A stretch of 64,000 bases of DNA from Modestobacter muralis (GCF_010682105.1 NZ_JAAGWH010000013.1:186001-250000); one strand, 5' to 3'. Shown: positions 1-8,965, counted from the first letter of the stretch. Notes: generated by a model not told the origin, from the sequence alone. Made by a program: numbers and translations.

Positions 1-1
1 C

Positions 2-568
2 GCCGGCGTCCGGGCCGCGGCCGGGGCCGACCCCGCCCCGGCTCCCGGCGCTCCCGCGGGCCCGCCGCCGACCGCTCCCCGGACCGGGCCGGGCGCCCGG
101 GCCGACGTGCGGGCCCTGGTGCCCGCCAGCCGCCAGCCCGCGGCGCCGGTCGTCCCGGCCGCTGCACCGGCGCCGGCGCCGCCGGCTCCCCCGGTGCACT
201 TCGACTCCTGGCGCTTCCCGGCGTCACCGCGCGCGATCCCGGGGCTGCGGCGGGCGCTGCGCCGGCTGCTGGAGTCCGCCGGTCTCACCGAGGACCAGGC
301 CTACGACCTGCTGCTGGCGGCCTGCGAGGCCGCGACCAACGCCGTCGAGCACGCCCAGGACCCGATCGAGCCGTTCATCGACGTCACCGTCGAGGCCTCG
401 GCCACCGGCGTGGTCATCACCGTGCGGGACTACGGGCAGTGGCGGGAGCGCGGCGCGAGCATGGACCGCGGCCGCGGCTCGACCCTGATGAGCGCGTTCG
501 CCGACATCAGCGCCGTCCCGAGCCCGGAGGGCACCACCGTGACCATCCGGGCGTCGCGCGCGGCCTAG
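2..568 (+). CDS. Partial: C-terminal RsbW-like ATPase domain of a regulatory protein
   Basis: The reading frame is open to the left edge, so the true start lies outside the window; the first in-window GTG (107) falls in an Ala/Pro-rich linker and is probably internal. After about 60 linker residues comes an HATPase_c anti-sigma-type kinase domain. Its N-box reads LLLAACEAATNAVEHA and its G-box region reads DRGRGSTLMSAF. In actinobacteria such domains often sit at the end of GAF/PAS-SpoIIE phosphatase proteins, binding a sigma factor or phosphorylating a STAS antagonist. Which full-length protein this belongs to cannot be seen here. Confidence 0.8.
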   Translation, partial: AGVRAAAGADPAPAPGAPAGPPPTAPRTGPGARADVRALVPASRQPAAPVVPAAAPAPAPPAPPVHFDSWRFPASPRAIPGLRRALRRLLESAGLTEDQAYDLLLAACEAATNAVEHAQDPIEPFIDVTVEASATGVVITVRDYGQWRERGASMDRGRGSTLMSAFADISAVPSPEGTTVTIRASRAA

Positions 569-569
569 G

Positions 570-1796
570 TCAGCCGACCGAGCAGGGCGGGGTGGCCGTG
601 TGCCACGTCGTCCGCTGCTGGAACCAGGCGCCGGCGTCCAGCAGCGCGTGCTCCCCGCCGACCGGGGCGGTGAGCTGGGCGCCCACCGGCATCCCCGACA
701 CCGGGTGCCGGCCGACGGGCAGGGCCAGCGTCGGCCCGGCGTGCAGCGACCAGGGGGCGGTCAGCAGCGCCAGCCGGCGGGTGAGGGCCAGCACGTCCTC
801 GTCGGTGGCGACCGCCGGGACGTCGACCGGCAGCGTCGGGGTGAGCAGCACGTCGACGGAGGCGAACACCTCCTCCAGGGCGCGCTGGAACTCCGCGCGG
901 GCCTCCAGCGCCTCGGCCCGGTGGCCGTCGCTGAGCCCCTCGCCGACCCGCACCCGGGTCAGCGTCTCGGGCTGGAAGAGGTCCGGGTGCGCCAGCCGCT
1001 CGACGTGCAGGTCGGCGACGTCGGCGTAGACCAGCGTGTAGAGCACGTCCAGCGCGGAGCCCATGCCGGGCACCCGCACCGGCACCAGCTCGGTCCCGCC
1101 CTCGGCGAACACCTGCGCGGCCGCGGCGACCACCGTGGCGACCCCGGGGTCCAGCGGGTGCGACCAGGACTCCGGGACGCCGATCCGCACCGGCGGCGCG
1201 GGCTCCGGCTCGCGCACCGGGCGGCCGGCCAGCACCGCGAACGCCCGGGCCACCAGCGGGACGTCGCGGGCGATCGGGCCCACGGTGTCGACCAGCTCGC
1301 TGACGGGGAACGTGCCGGCGTCGGGCACCACGGAGACGCCCGGGCGCAGGCCCGTCACCCCGCAGGCGGCGGCCGGGACCCGCACCGAGCCGCCGGTGTC
1401 GGTGCCCAGGGCCAGGTCGACCAGCCCGGCGGCGACGGCGACCGCGGAGCCGCTGCTGGACCCACCGGGGACCCGGGCGGCGTCCCAGGGGTTGCGGGTC
1501 GGGCCGGCGGCGGAGTTCGAGCCGGTCAGGCCGAGGGCGAACTCGCTGAGGTTGAGCTTGGCCACGACCTGAGCGCCGGCGGCGGTGAGCCGGGAGACCA
1601 CCTCGGCGTCGACGTCGGGCACCCGGTCGGCGAAGTACGCCGAGCCGCAGGTGGTGCGCACCCCGGCGGTGTCGATGCTGTCCTTGAGGCCCACCCGGAC
1701 CCCGGCCAGCGGGCCCTCGGCGGCGTGCGGCAGCGGCGGGTCGATCACCGTGATCACGGCGTTGGTGGCCGCCGTGACCTCGGCAGCGGTGCTCAC
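570..1796 (-). CDS. Amidase signature family hydrolase
   Basis: This 408-residue protein has the amidase-signature core. Lys38 lies in VGLKDS, the Ser-rich loop GGSSSGSA is at about 111-118, and the probable nucleophile Ser137 is in GTDTGGSVRVP. Together these form the Ser-cisSer-Lys triad that hydrolyses C-N amide bonds. It is shorter than GatA or allophanate hydrolase (about 450-480) and has no neighbouring gatB or gatC, so a catabolic amidase is more likely than a tRNA amidotransferase subunit. The start is GTG. It is transcribed divergently from the glycosidase gene. The substrate cannot be told from sequence. Confidence 0.88.
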   Translation of the reverse strand: MSTAAEVTAATNAVITVIDPPLPHAAEGPLAGVRVGLKDSIDTAGVRTTCGSAYFADRVPDVDAEVVSRLTAAGAQVVAKLNLSEFALGLTGSNSAAGPTRNPWDAARVPGGSSSGSAVAVAAGLVDLALGTDTGGSVRVPAAACGVTGLRPGVSVVPDAGTFPVSELVDTVGPIARDVPLVARAFAVLAGRPVREPEPAPPVRIGVPESWSHPLDPGVATVVAAAAQVFAEGGTELVPVRVPGMGSALDVLYTLVYADVADLHVERLAHPDLFQPETLTRVRVGEGLSDGHRAEALEARAEFQRALEEVFASVDVLLTPTLPVDVPAVATDEDVLALTRRLALLTAPWSLHAGPTLALPVGRHPVSGMPVGAQLTAPVGGEHALLDAGAWFQQRTTWHTATPPCSVG

Positions 1797-1961
1797 GTCC
1801 GCACCGGCCGGCCGGCGACCACGGCCCCCGGGTGACCGGGCTCGGGTGCCGTTCCCGGCATGGCGGAGCTGTCAGCGGTCACGAGGGGTGAGCCTGCCAC
1901 CCACCGCCCCGGTTCGGCGTGTCAGCCCCGCGGCGGCCCTGAGGTGTCGGACCGTGGGCCG

Positions 1962-3143
1962 GTGCGCGTACGGATCCCCCTGCTCAGACTGCAGCTGAGC
2001 GCAGCCCTCGTGGCCGCGAGCGCCGGCTGCGCCACACCCGGCGCCGCCGCGCAGCCCGCTGCCGACGCCGGCTGCACGCCGACGCCGGCCGCGCAGGTCG
2101 TCCCGGCCGACGGCGTCCTCGTCGGGGTGAACGTCGACTGGGGCGCGCAGAGCCTGGCCGACTACACCGGGCACCTGGGGCACGCGCCCGCGGTCGCGGT
2201 CAGCTTCGCCGGGCTGCCGATGTCGGCCGAGGACGCGACCAACGTCGACGGCGCCGTGGAGCAGGTGCGGGCCGGCGGCGGCGTCCTGCTGCTGACGCTG
2301 GAGCCGGCCGGTGGGCTCGCCGCGGTCACCGACCAGGTCGCCGGGGAACTGGCGCAGCGGCTGGACGCCTACAACCGGCGGGGGGTGCCCGTCGTCGTCC
2401 GGTTCGCCCACGAGATGAACGGCTCCTGGTACGCCTGGGGGCAGCAGCCGGCCGCGTTCGTGGCCGCGTTCCGCCGGGTCGCGGCCGCCGTGCACACCGG
2501 TGCGCCGGGCTCGGCGACGATGTGGGCGCCCAACTACGGCGGCGGCTACCCCTTCACCGGCGGCCCGCACCAGGCGGGAGCCGGCGGCACCGACGCCGCG
2601 GTGCTGGACACCGACGCCGACGGCGCGGTGACCGCCGCCGACGACCCGTACGCCCCCTACTGGCCCGGCGACGACGCCGTGGACTGGGTCGGGCTGAGCC
2701 TCTACCACTGGGGCGACACCGCGCCGTGGGGGGAGAACGAGGTGCCCGAGCCGGGCAAGCTGGTCGCCCAGCTGACCGGGGAGTACGACGGGCTGGGCGG
2801 TGACGACCGCGCCGTCCCGGACTTCTACGCCGACTACGGCGTCGCCTACGACAAGCCGGTCGCGGTCCCCGAGACGGCGGCGCTCTACGTCGACGGCGCC
2901 GGCGGCGCCCCCGAGCTGGCCGTCAAGCAGGCCTGGTGGCGGCAGGTCCTCGACCCCGGGCTGCACGAGCGACTGCCCCGACTGGCCATGGTCAACTGGT
3001 TCGAGTGGGACAAGCCGGAGAGCGAGGTCCACGCCCGGGTCGACTGGCGGGCCGCCGCCGATCCCCGGCTGCGCGACGCCCTGACCGCGGACCTGCCGGC
3101 CTGGGCCCGCTGGGCCGGGGACCTGCCCACCTGCCGGCCCTGA
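1962..3143 (+). CDS. Secreted GH26-like glycoside hydrolase (beta-mannanase type)
   Basis: The product begins with an arginine-containing, hydrophobic signal peptide ending near ASAGC, an imperfect lipobox, so it is exported and may be a lipoprotein. The rest is a TIM-barrel of the GH26/ManB type. RFAHEMNGSWYAWG carries the expected acid/base Glu, and VAVPETAALY carries the likely nucleophile Glu. GH26 enzymes cut beta-mannans or related beta-glucans; the substrate here is unproven. The frame is open back to ATG 1860, but that start would put over 30 odd residues before the signal peptide, so GTG 1962 (or GTG 1944) is preferred. It converges on the partner-switch operon. Confidence 0.82.
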   Translation: MRVRIPLLRLQLSAALVAASAGCATPGAAAQPAADAGCTPTPAAQVVPADGVLVGVNVDWGAQSLADYTGHLGHAPAVAVSFAGLPMSAEDATNVDGAVEQVRAGGGVLLLTLEPAGGLAAVTDQVAGELAQRLDAYNRRGVPVVVRFAHEMNGSWYAWGQQPAAFVAAFRRVAAAVHTGAPGSATMWAPNYGGGYPFTGGPHQAGAGGTDAAVLDTDADGAVTAADDPYAPYWPGDDAVDWVGLSLYHWGDTAPWGENEVPEPGKLVAQLTGEYDGLGGDDRAVPDFYADYGVAYDKPVAVPETAALYVDGAGGAPELAVKQAWWRQVLDPGLHERLPRLAMVNWFEWDKPESEVHARVDWRAAADPRLRDALTADLPAWARWAGDLPTCRP

Positions 3144-3151
3144 CCCGCCGC

Positions 3152-3189
3152 CGGCGGCGCGCGGGGTCAGACCGCCGCGCGCCGCCGGA
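3152..3189. terminator. Bidirectional hairpin between convergent genes
   Basis: A perfect 14-bp inverted repeat (CCGGCGGCGCGCGG and its complement) surrounds a 10-base loop. It follows the glycosidase stop and overlaps the last codons of the RsbW-like gene on the other strand. There is no T-tract, as is usual in high-GC actinobacteria. Confidence 0.7.
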
Positions 3190-3583
3190 CGACCAGCCAG
3201 TGGTTCTCCACGCCGTCGTGCCGGTAGGTGAGCTCGTCGACGACGGCCAGCACCATGGCCAGACCCCGGCCGGACTCGGCCATCGAGTCCGGCATGGCGG
3301 CCTCGTCGAAGTCGACCTCGAGCCGCCGTCCGGGGTCCCGGAACCGCGCCTCGAGCCGGTCCGGGTGCACCTCGACCGCCAGGTGGAAGTCCAGCGGCGC
3401 CGGGCCGGCCGCGTGCTCGACGATGTTGCCGGCGATCTCGACGACACCGATCTCGAACCGCATGCGGTCGTCGGCCGGCACGTCCTCGTGTGCGGACCAG
3501 ACCTCCTCGAGCAGTGCGTGCACGCGGTCGAGGGAGGCCGGGACCGCCGGGACGGTGGTCGCGTGGCGCGCGTCAGTCGCCAC
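3167..3583 (-). CDS. RsbW-like anti-sigma factor serine kinase
   Basis: This 138-residue protein is almost entirely an HATPase_c domain. The N-box is EIGVVEIAGNIVEHA and the G-box is ESGRGLAMVLAVVDEL. RsbW/SpoIIAB proteins bind a sigma factor or other target and phosphorylate a STAS antagonist. The gene is last in a four-gene operon and overlaps the 3' end of the STAS gene by 11 bases, so the two are translationally coupled and probably form a kinase/antagonist pair. The regulated target is unknown; no sigma factor gene lies beside it. Confidence 0.88.
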   Translation of the reverse strand: MATDARHATTVPAVPASLDRVHALLEEVWSAHEDVPADDRMRFEIGVVEIAGNIVEHAAGPAPLDFHLAVEVHPDRLEARFRDPGRRLEVDFDEAAMPDSMAESGRGLAMVLAVVDELTYRHDGVENHWLVVRRRAAV

Positions 3584-3908
3584 GGAGTGCCTCGGCGACG
3601 CTGCCGTGGGGGCGCAGGACCCGGTCGAGGTTGGTCAGCTGCAGGACGGTCATGACCTGCGGCTGCAGCGCGGCGATGCGCAGGTCACCGCCGGCCTGGC
3701 GGGCCGCCTTGAGCCCGCCGATGATCGCGCCCAGGCCCGAGGAGTCCATGAACTCGCAGTGGGCCAGGTCGATCACGACGCGGGTGCGGCCGTCGGCGAG
3801 CGCCTCGGCGACCACGGCGCGAAGGTCCGCGGCGTGCACCATGGTCAGTCGCCCTCGCGGGCGGACGACGGCGACGTCGGGGCCGTGTTCGGTGTCCAGC
3901 TCGATCAT
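3573..3908 (-). CDS. STAS-domain anti-sigma factor antagonist
   Basis: The 111-residue product is a single STAS domain of RsbV/SpoIIAA type. The regulatory phosphorylation loop reads FMDSSGLGAI, with Ser56 the predicted phospho-acceptor. The unphosphorylated form would sequester the cognate RsbW-like kinase. Its ATG overlaps the glycosyltransferase stop (ATGA at 3905-3908), and its own end overlaps the kinase start. The operon therefore encodes phosphatase, membrane glycosyltransferase, antagonist and kinase in order. The usual reading is that the phosphatase at the head of the operon resets this protein. Confidence 0.92.
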   Translation of the reverse strand: MIELDTEHGPDVAVVRPRGRLTMVHAADLRAVVAEALADGRTRVVIDLAHCEFMDSSGLGAIIGGLKAARQAGGDLRIAALQPQVMTVLQLTNLDRVLRPHGSVAEALRGD

Positions 3909-5884
3909 GTCCTCGTCCTCTCGGTGGTCAGGGGTGCCCGGTGGCGGGCGGCGCGCAGCAGGATGCTCAGGACCAGCAGGTCGTAGGCGACCCACACCAG
4001 GTTGACGTACGTGCCCTCGGGCGTGGCCAGGCCCAGCTGCAGCCGCGCCACGCCGACTCCGGCGGCCAGGACGAGCACGGCAGCGGCGACCAGTTGCGGC
4101 CGGATCAGCCGCCAGGTGGGGCCGACGTCGCCGCCGGACTTGGGGGTGACGACGAAGCCGAGCTCGCGGCCGAGGAACACGTTGCCGACCGCGGTGGTGC
4201 AGGCGCGGATCCACAGCGGGAACAGCGCCAGGGTGTACTGCTGCCCGCGCCAGGTCGGCAGCCCGTGGCCCACCGCCCGGAACAGCAGCTGGCTGACCAC
4301 CAGGTAGGGCACCAGGTGGACCCAGAAGTCGTTGCCGTAGCTGGTCACCGGCTGCACGCCGGCCAGCAGGTACAGGGCCGGGGCGGCCAGGAAGGCCAGC
4401 GCGGCGAAGCCGGCCAGGTAGCTCCACATCGTGGCCAGGTACATCAGCTTCTGGCCCATGCCGAGCCCCCGCTGGAGCAGCGGGTTCTCCTTGAGGAACA
4501 CCTGGATGGTGCCCTGCGACCACCGCAGCCGCTGCTGCAGCATCGCGCCCAGGCTCTCCGGTGCCAGCCCGCGGGCCAGGACCTCGTGGTGGTAGACGGT
4601 GTGCCAGCCCAGGGCGTGCAGCCGCATGGCGGTGGCCATGTCCTCGGTGACCGAGATCGTGGCCAGCGGCATGACCGGCTGCGCCTCGTCGGCCCGGTCC
4701 ACCTCGACCGAGGTGACCAGGGCCTTCACCGACTCCAGCGCGCCCAGCGGTGACCAGTCCCGCTGCGCCAGCCGGGTCAGCACGACGTCGTCGGTGAGGG
4801 TGGCGGTCGAGCCGTGACCGCCTCCGGACGGCAGTGCCTCGATCTCGGCGAGATCGGCCTGCAGCTGGGCCAGGTCGTCGGCCACGACGTCGCGGCCGGC
4901 GTCGTCGACGCGCTGCTGGAACCGCTGCGTGATCTCCGAGACCGGCTGCCCCGCGGCGAGCTCGGTGCGGGCGCGGTCGACGGCGACGTCCACGGCGTCC
5001 AGGGCGGCCACCACGGCCGGCCCCTGCCGGACGGCGTCCTTGCGGGCCCGGGCCACGACGGACTTCGCGGCCCGCAGCGCCCGGGTGACCCCGCGCTCGA
5101 CGTCGCGCACGTAGCCGACGATGCCCAGCTGCATCAGCGCCTCACGGCGCACCACGGCGTTGGAGCCGCAGAAGTAGGCGGAGTTCCAGCCGTCCTTGCC
5201 CTGCTGGATCGGGCCGTAGAAGAGCGGCGCCTGGCTGCCCAGCACGTCGGCGTCGTCGACGTTGGAGAACCACTGCGGCGTCTGCACCAGCGCGACCCGC
5301 GGGTCGTCGAACCAGCCCAGCGTGCGGGTGAGGATGTCCGGCGCGGGCACCTGGTCGGCGTCGAGGACGAGCAGGAACTCGCCCTCGGTGACCAGCAGCG
5401 CGTTGTTGAGGTTCCCGGCCTTGGCGTGACGGGGGCGGTCGGTCCAGTCGGCGCTGCGGGTCAGGTAGCCGATGCCGGCCGCCTGGACCGCCTCGCGCAG
5501 CTCCTCGCGGGCGCCGTCGTCGAGGACCCAGGTGCGGTGCGGGTGCCGGATGGCCAGCGCGGCGCGGGCGGTGCCCATCACCAGGTCGACCGGTTCGTCG
5601 TAGGTGGTGACGAAGACGTCGACGGTCGCGTCCGCCGGGGCCGGGGGCGCGTCGCCCCGCTGCCGGATCCGCAGCACGGTCAGGCCGAGGAAGAAGACGT
5701 CGATCAGGCTGAAGGTCTCGGCCAGGGCCAGCGGCACGGCGATCCACCAGGCCGACCAGTTGACCGACTCCAGCCAGCGCCAGACGAGGTAGTCGACCCC
5801 GGCGATCATCGTGAGGACGACGAGGACGCGGACCAGGACGCGGCGGAACGGGGAGACGCCGCGCAGCGCGCGGTGCCGGCTCAC
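3905..5884 (-). CDS. Cellulose-synthase-like family 2 glycosyltransferase (membrane)
   Basis: This 659-residue membrane protein has BcsA-type processive GT2 motifs: LDDG near 121-124, LDAD at 174-177, VTED near 412-415 and QQRLRW at 450-455. Two transmembrane helices precede the catalytic domain and about five follow it. Such enzymes polymerise a beta-glycan from UDP-sugar and export it through the membrane. Unlike BcsA there is no C-terminal PilZ (c-di-GMP) domain. An extra charged, helical segment of about 120 residues lies between the DAD and TED motifs. Its start overlaps the phosphatase stop (ATGA). The polymer made is unknown. Confidence 0.88.
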   Translation of the reverse strand: MSRHRALRGVSPFRRVLVRVLVVLTMIAGVDYLVWRWLESVNWSAWWIAVPLALAETFSLIDVFFLGLTVLRIRQRGDAPPAPADATVDVFVTTYDEPVDLVMGTARAALAIRHPHRTWVLDDGAREELREAVQAAGIGYLTRSADWTDRPRHAKAGNLNNALLVTEGEFLLVLDADQVPAPDILTRTLGWFDDPRVALVQTPQWFSNVDDADVLGSQAPLFYGPIQQGKDGWNSAYFCGSNAVVRREALMQLGIVGYVRDVERGVTRALRAAKSVVARARKDAVRQGPAVVAALDAVDVAVDRARTELAAGQPVSEITQRFQQRVDDAGRDVVADDLAQLQADLAEIEALPSGGGHGSTATLTDDVVLTRLAQRDWSPLGALESVKALVTSVEVDRADEAQPVMPLATISVTEDMATAMRLHALGWHTVYHHEVLARGLAPESLGAMLQQRLRWSQGTIQVFLKENPLLQRGLGMGQKLMYLATMWSYLAGFAALAFLAAPALYLLAGVQPVTSYGNDFWVHLVPYLVVSQLLFRAVGHGLPTWRGQQYTLALFPLWIRACTTAVGNVFLGRELGFVVTPKSGGDVGPTWRLIRPQLVAAAVLVLAAGVGVARLQLGLATPEGTYVNLVWVAYDLLVLSILLRAARHRAPLTTERTRT

Positions 5885-7077
5885 GACTCGCGCCGCACGG
5901 CGACCACCGTGACGTCGTCGACCCGGACGCCGAGCCGGCGGGCCAGGACGGTGAACCGGTCGATGAGGTGGGTCGCGTCGACGCAGTCCCGGACGACCTC
6001 GGCGATCTGCTCCAGGGAGTCCAGCGTGCCGTCGTAGAGGTCGAGCAGGCCGTCGCTGAAGGCCAGCGCGGTGTCGCCGGGCTCCAGGTGCACGACCGAC
6101 TCCGTCCAGGTCTGGTCGGCCAGGACGCCCAGCGGCAGCCCACCGGACTCCGGCCGGTGCGCCGTGCCGTCGGCCCGCACCAGCAGCATCAGGCCGTGGC
6201 CGGCGTCGGCGTAGCGGAGCTCGTTGCGCGCGGGGTCCAGCTGGGCGTGGCAGAGGGTGACCAGCCGGCCGGTGCGCTCGAGGTCGTCGTGCAGCGTCGC
6301 GGCCGCCTCGGTCAGCGCGTGCCCGGGGTCGCCGTCACGGGTGGTGGAGCGCATGACCGCGCGCACCGTCGCCATGATGATCGAGGCGGGCAGCCCCTTG
6401 CCCATCACGTCGGCCAGCGTGAGCACCAGGTGGCCGTCGGGGCTGTGGTACCAGTCGAAGAAGTCGCCCCCGACGCTGCCGGCGGGCATGCACATTCCGG
6501 CCACCTCGTAGCCGGCCACGGTCGGGACGCAGCGGGGCAGGAGGGCCCGCTGCACCCGCGCGGCGCTGTCGAGCTCGGCGGTGCGGTCCAGCTCGCGCTG
6601 CACCCAGGAGGCGAGCTCGGCCAGCATGTCCTGCTCGGCGTCGGTGAAGGTGCGCGGGTTCTCGTCGACCAGGCACAGCGCGCCGACCCGGTGGCCGCCG
6701 GCGCCCGTGAGGGGGTGCCCGGCGTAGAAGCGGATGTGCGGGGAGCCGGTGACGGAGGGGAAGTGGGAGAAGCGCTCGTCGGCGGTGGCGTCCTCGACGA
6801 CGAGGGTGGTGGCATCGCGGATCGTGTGGTCGCAGAAGGCCGTCTCACGAGGTCCGTCGCCCAGGGCCATCGGGCCGTGCTGGGACTTGTGCACCTGCAC
6901 GGAGTCGGTGACCAGGGTGACCGCGGCCGCGGAGACGCCGAACAGCGCCTGGGCCATCCGGGTGATCCGGTCGAAGCGCTCCTCGGAGCCCCCGTGCAGG
7001 ACGTCGAGCATCTCGAGGGCACGCAGTCGGGCCGGTTCGTCGACCGCCGGGGCGGTCACCTCGAGGGCGGTCTGCAC
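5881..7077 (-). CDS. GAF domain - SpoIIE/PP2C serine phosphatase
   Basis: This 398-residue protein has an N-terminal GAF sensor domain (about 15-165), then a PP2C-type SpoIIE domain. The latter shows VGGDFFDWY, LTLADVMGKGLPAS, YADAGHGLMLL and LAFSDGLLDLYDG, the acidic metal-binding positions of the family. SpoIIE/RsbU phosphatases dephosphorylate STAS antagonists; here a STAS gene lies two genes downstream. It is the first gene of a tightly overlapping four-gene operon. The GAF domain presumably senses a small molecule or redox signal, but nothing shows which. Confidence 0.92.
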   Translation of the reverse strand: MQTALEVTAPAVDEPARLRALEMLDVLHGGSEERFDRITRMAQALFGVSAAAVTLVTDSVQVHKSQHGPMALGDGPRETAFCDHTIRDATTLVVEDATADERFSHFPSVTGSPHIRFYAGHPLTGAGGHRVGALCLVDENPRTFTDAEQDMLAELASWVQRELDRTAELDSAARVQRALLPRCVPTVAGYEVAGMCMPAGSVGGDFFDWYHSPDGHLVLTLADVMGKGLPASIIMATVRAVMRSTTRDGDPGHALTEAAATLHDDLERTGRLVTLCHAQLDPARNELRYADAGHGLMLLVRADGTAHRPESGGLPLGVLADQTWTESVVHLEPGDTALAFSDGLLDLYDGTLDSLEQIAEVVRDCVDATHLIDRFTVLARRLGVRVDDVTVVAVRRES

Positions 7078-7099
7078 AGTGGTCTCCTCACGCTGATCA

Positions 7100-7118
7100 C
7101 CCGGGCGTTCAGCCCGGG
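7100..7118. other. Small inverted repeat in operon leader
   Basis: CCCGGGC and GCCCGGG flank a 5-base loop, 22 bases before the first codon of the phosphatase operon. It could be a leader hairpin or an operator. The rest of the 158-base gap shows nothing recognisable. Confidence 0.3.
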
Positions 7119-7235
7119 CCGGTGGAGGACCGGCGTGCTGCCCTCCACCGACTGCATCGGCGGCGGGGCGGTGGAGCTTGAGCGCTCAGGCAGACCCGGT
7201 GACGGCGACCGTTCCGGCGCCGGGCGGACCAGGCG

Positions 7236-8030
7236 TCAGAGGGCCTGTGCGGCGCGTGTGTCGTCGATGGAGGGGTGGTCGGCGAACAACGGCGGCAGGT
7301 ACCGGAGCATCAGCACCGACCAGGTGAGGTGGGTCAGCGCGGGGGCCTGGATGCCCCCGGTGATCCGCCGCTGCCAGGCGAACAGCAGGCCCATCGGCAC
7401 CGAGGCGAGCACCAGTGCCGGGTTGCGGGTGGCGACGGTGGCCAGCGTGTAGACGGCGGAGGACTTCAGCACCGGGTGGTCGACGCCGACCGCGGCGTAC
7501 AGCGCGCCGCGGAAGAACACCTCCTCGGCGACGCCGTTGGCCAGGGTGGTGGTGGTGACCAGCGCCGGGTTGCCCTGCTGGGCGTAGCGGAGCACGCGGG
7601 TGATCGCCGCCGCCAGCGGCGGCACCTGCTTGGCCACCAGGGCCGCGGCGTAGAACGCCCCGAACGCGGTGACCCCGCCGGCGACCGGGGTGATCAGCGG
7701 CCGGCGCAGCGTGGCCCGCGGCGTCTGCATCCAGCCCAGGTGCAGCGGGCCGGAGGCGATCCCGCCGGCCACCCACGTGGCCGCCACCCCGAGGGTGAGG
7801 GCGTAGAAGGACGCGGAGTCCGGTTTGCGCGACAGCGAGACGCCCAGCAGCCCGGCCCCGGCCACCGACACGACACCGGTCACCCGACGGCGACGGCGGA
7901 AGGCCGCGTCGGACTCGTGGTGGTCGCGGGGCACCTTGTCGATGAGCCACGAGGGCAGCCGGTCGAGCAGCCGGGTGAGGCCGTCGTCGGAGATGAGGGA
8001 CTCCCCGATGCGGCGCCGGTCGCGGGTCAC
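7236..8030 (-). CDS. CPBP-family intramembrane glutamic protease
   Basis: This 264-residue membrane protein has the CPBP (Abi/Rce1-like) motifs. GVAEEVFFRG gives the catalytic EExxxR, and ALTHLTWS gives the downstream histidine motif, embedded in several transmembrane segments. CPBP proteins process prenylated proteins in eukaryotes; in bacteria they act in bacteriocin self-immunity or membrane proteolysis, often with unknown substrates. Its GTG start overlaps the stop of the upstream epimerase gene (GTGA at 8027-8030), so the two are one transcription unit. Confidence 0.85.
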   Translation of the reverse strand: MTRDRRRIGESLISDDGLTRLLDRLPSWLIDKVPRDHHESDAAFRRRRRVTGVVSVAGAGLLGVSLSRKPDSASFYALTLGVAATWVAGGIASGPLHLGWMQTPRATLRRPLITPVAGGVTAFGAFYAAALVAKQVPPLAAAITRVLRYAQQGNPALVTTTTLANGVAEEVFFRGALYAAVGVDHPVLKSSAVYTLATVATRNPALVLASVPMGLLFAWQRRITGGIQAPALTHLTWSVLMLRYLPPLFADHPSIDDTRAAQAL

Positions 8031-8965
8031 CGGACGGTCCCGATCCCGGCGGCGGTGTTGCCGTGCCGGGCCGCGCGCCGCGCCCTCGCGCGTTCCCCGA
8101 GCGCGGTCAGCACGGCGTCGTCGTAGGGCATCGGGTCGAAGGGCACGATGCGTCGGATCGAGTCGTCGCGCACCACGACCTCGTTGCTCATGGAGTCGAT
8201 CAGCGACCGGCCGGTCTGCAGGTCGACGTCGGTGACCAGGGACAGCCAGCGCGAGGACAGCTGGGGCGTCAGCAGCGGCACCGGCACGATCAGCAGCCGG
8301 CGCCCCTGGATCTCCGCGACCCGGGTCAGCATCTCCAGGTACTCGAGCACCTCCGGGCCGCCCACGTCGAAGTGGCGTCCCTCGGCCTCGGGGGCGTCGA
8401 GGACACCGACCAGGTACCGGACGACGTCACCGACCGCGATCGGCTGGGTCCTGGTGTGCACCCAGCGGGGCGTGATCATCGCCGGCAGGTGCGCCACCAG
8501 CTGCCGGGTCATCTCCCAGGACACGCCGCCGTGGCCGACGATGATCCCGGCCCGCAGCACCGTGACCGGCACCCCGCCACCGGTCAGCAGCTTCTCGACC
8601 TGGCGGCGGCTGCGCAGGTGCGCGGAGAGGTCGTCGGCGTCGTCACCGAGGCCGCCCAGGTAGACGATCCGGCCCACCCCGGCGTCGGCGGCGGCGCGGG
8701 CGAACGCGCGGGCCGCCTCGGCGTCCCGCTCCTGGAAGTCGGCCGAGTCCAGCGAGTGCACCAGGTAGTAGGCGACCTGGCAGCCCTCCAGCGCAGCCCG
8801 CAGCGAGGCCTCGTCGGCGACGTCCCCGGCGACCGGTGTGCCGGCTCCGGAGTAGCTCTCCGGGCGCCGGGTCATCGCGCGCACCTCGTGCCCGGCCTCT
8901 TCCAACGCAGGCGCGAGCCTGCTCCCCACGAACCCCGACGCTCCGGTCACCAGTACTCGCACCAC
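8027..8965 (-). CDS. NAD(P)-binding epimerase-like protein (extended SDR, atypical)
   Basis: The chosen GTG start (8965) lies nine bases after a strong GGAGGA site (8975-8980) and gives a 312-residue protein. It opens at once with the Rossmann motif TGASGFVGSRL, then AYYLVHSLDS and a GG-rich NAD-binding region. This matches the NmrA-like/complex-I-assembly-like group of atypical SDRs with an N-terminal NAD(P)H-binding domain. Earlier in-frame starts would add non-conserved residues. The substrate is unknown. It is cotranscribed with the downstream CPBP protease gene. Confidence 0.82.
   Translation of the reverse strand: MVRVLVTGASGFVGSRLAPALEEAGHEVRAMTRRPESYSGAGTPVAGDVADEASLRAALEGCQVAYYLVHSLDSADFQERDAEAARAFARAAADAGVGRIVYLGGLGDDADDLSAHLRSRRQVEKLLTGGGVPVTVLRAGIIVGHGGVSWEMTRQLVAHLPAMITPRWVHTRTQPIAVGDVVRYLVGVLDAPEAEGRHFDVGGPEVLEYLEMLTRVAEIQGRRLLIVPVPLLTPQLSSRWLSLVTDVDLQTGRSLIDSMSNEVVVRDDSIRRIVPFDPMPYDDAVLTALGERARARRAARHGNTAAGIGTVR

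Noticed and set aside
570-1796. Amidase gene as gatA of the tRNA amidotransferase
   Set aside because: No gatB or gatC lies nearby and the protein is shorter than GatA, so a general amidase is the safer call.
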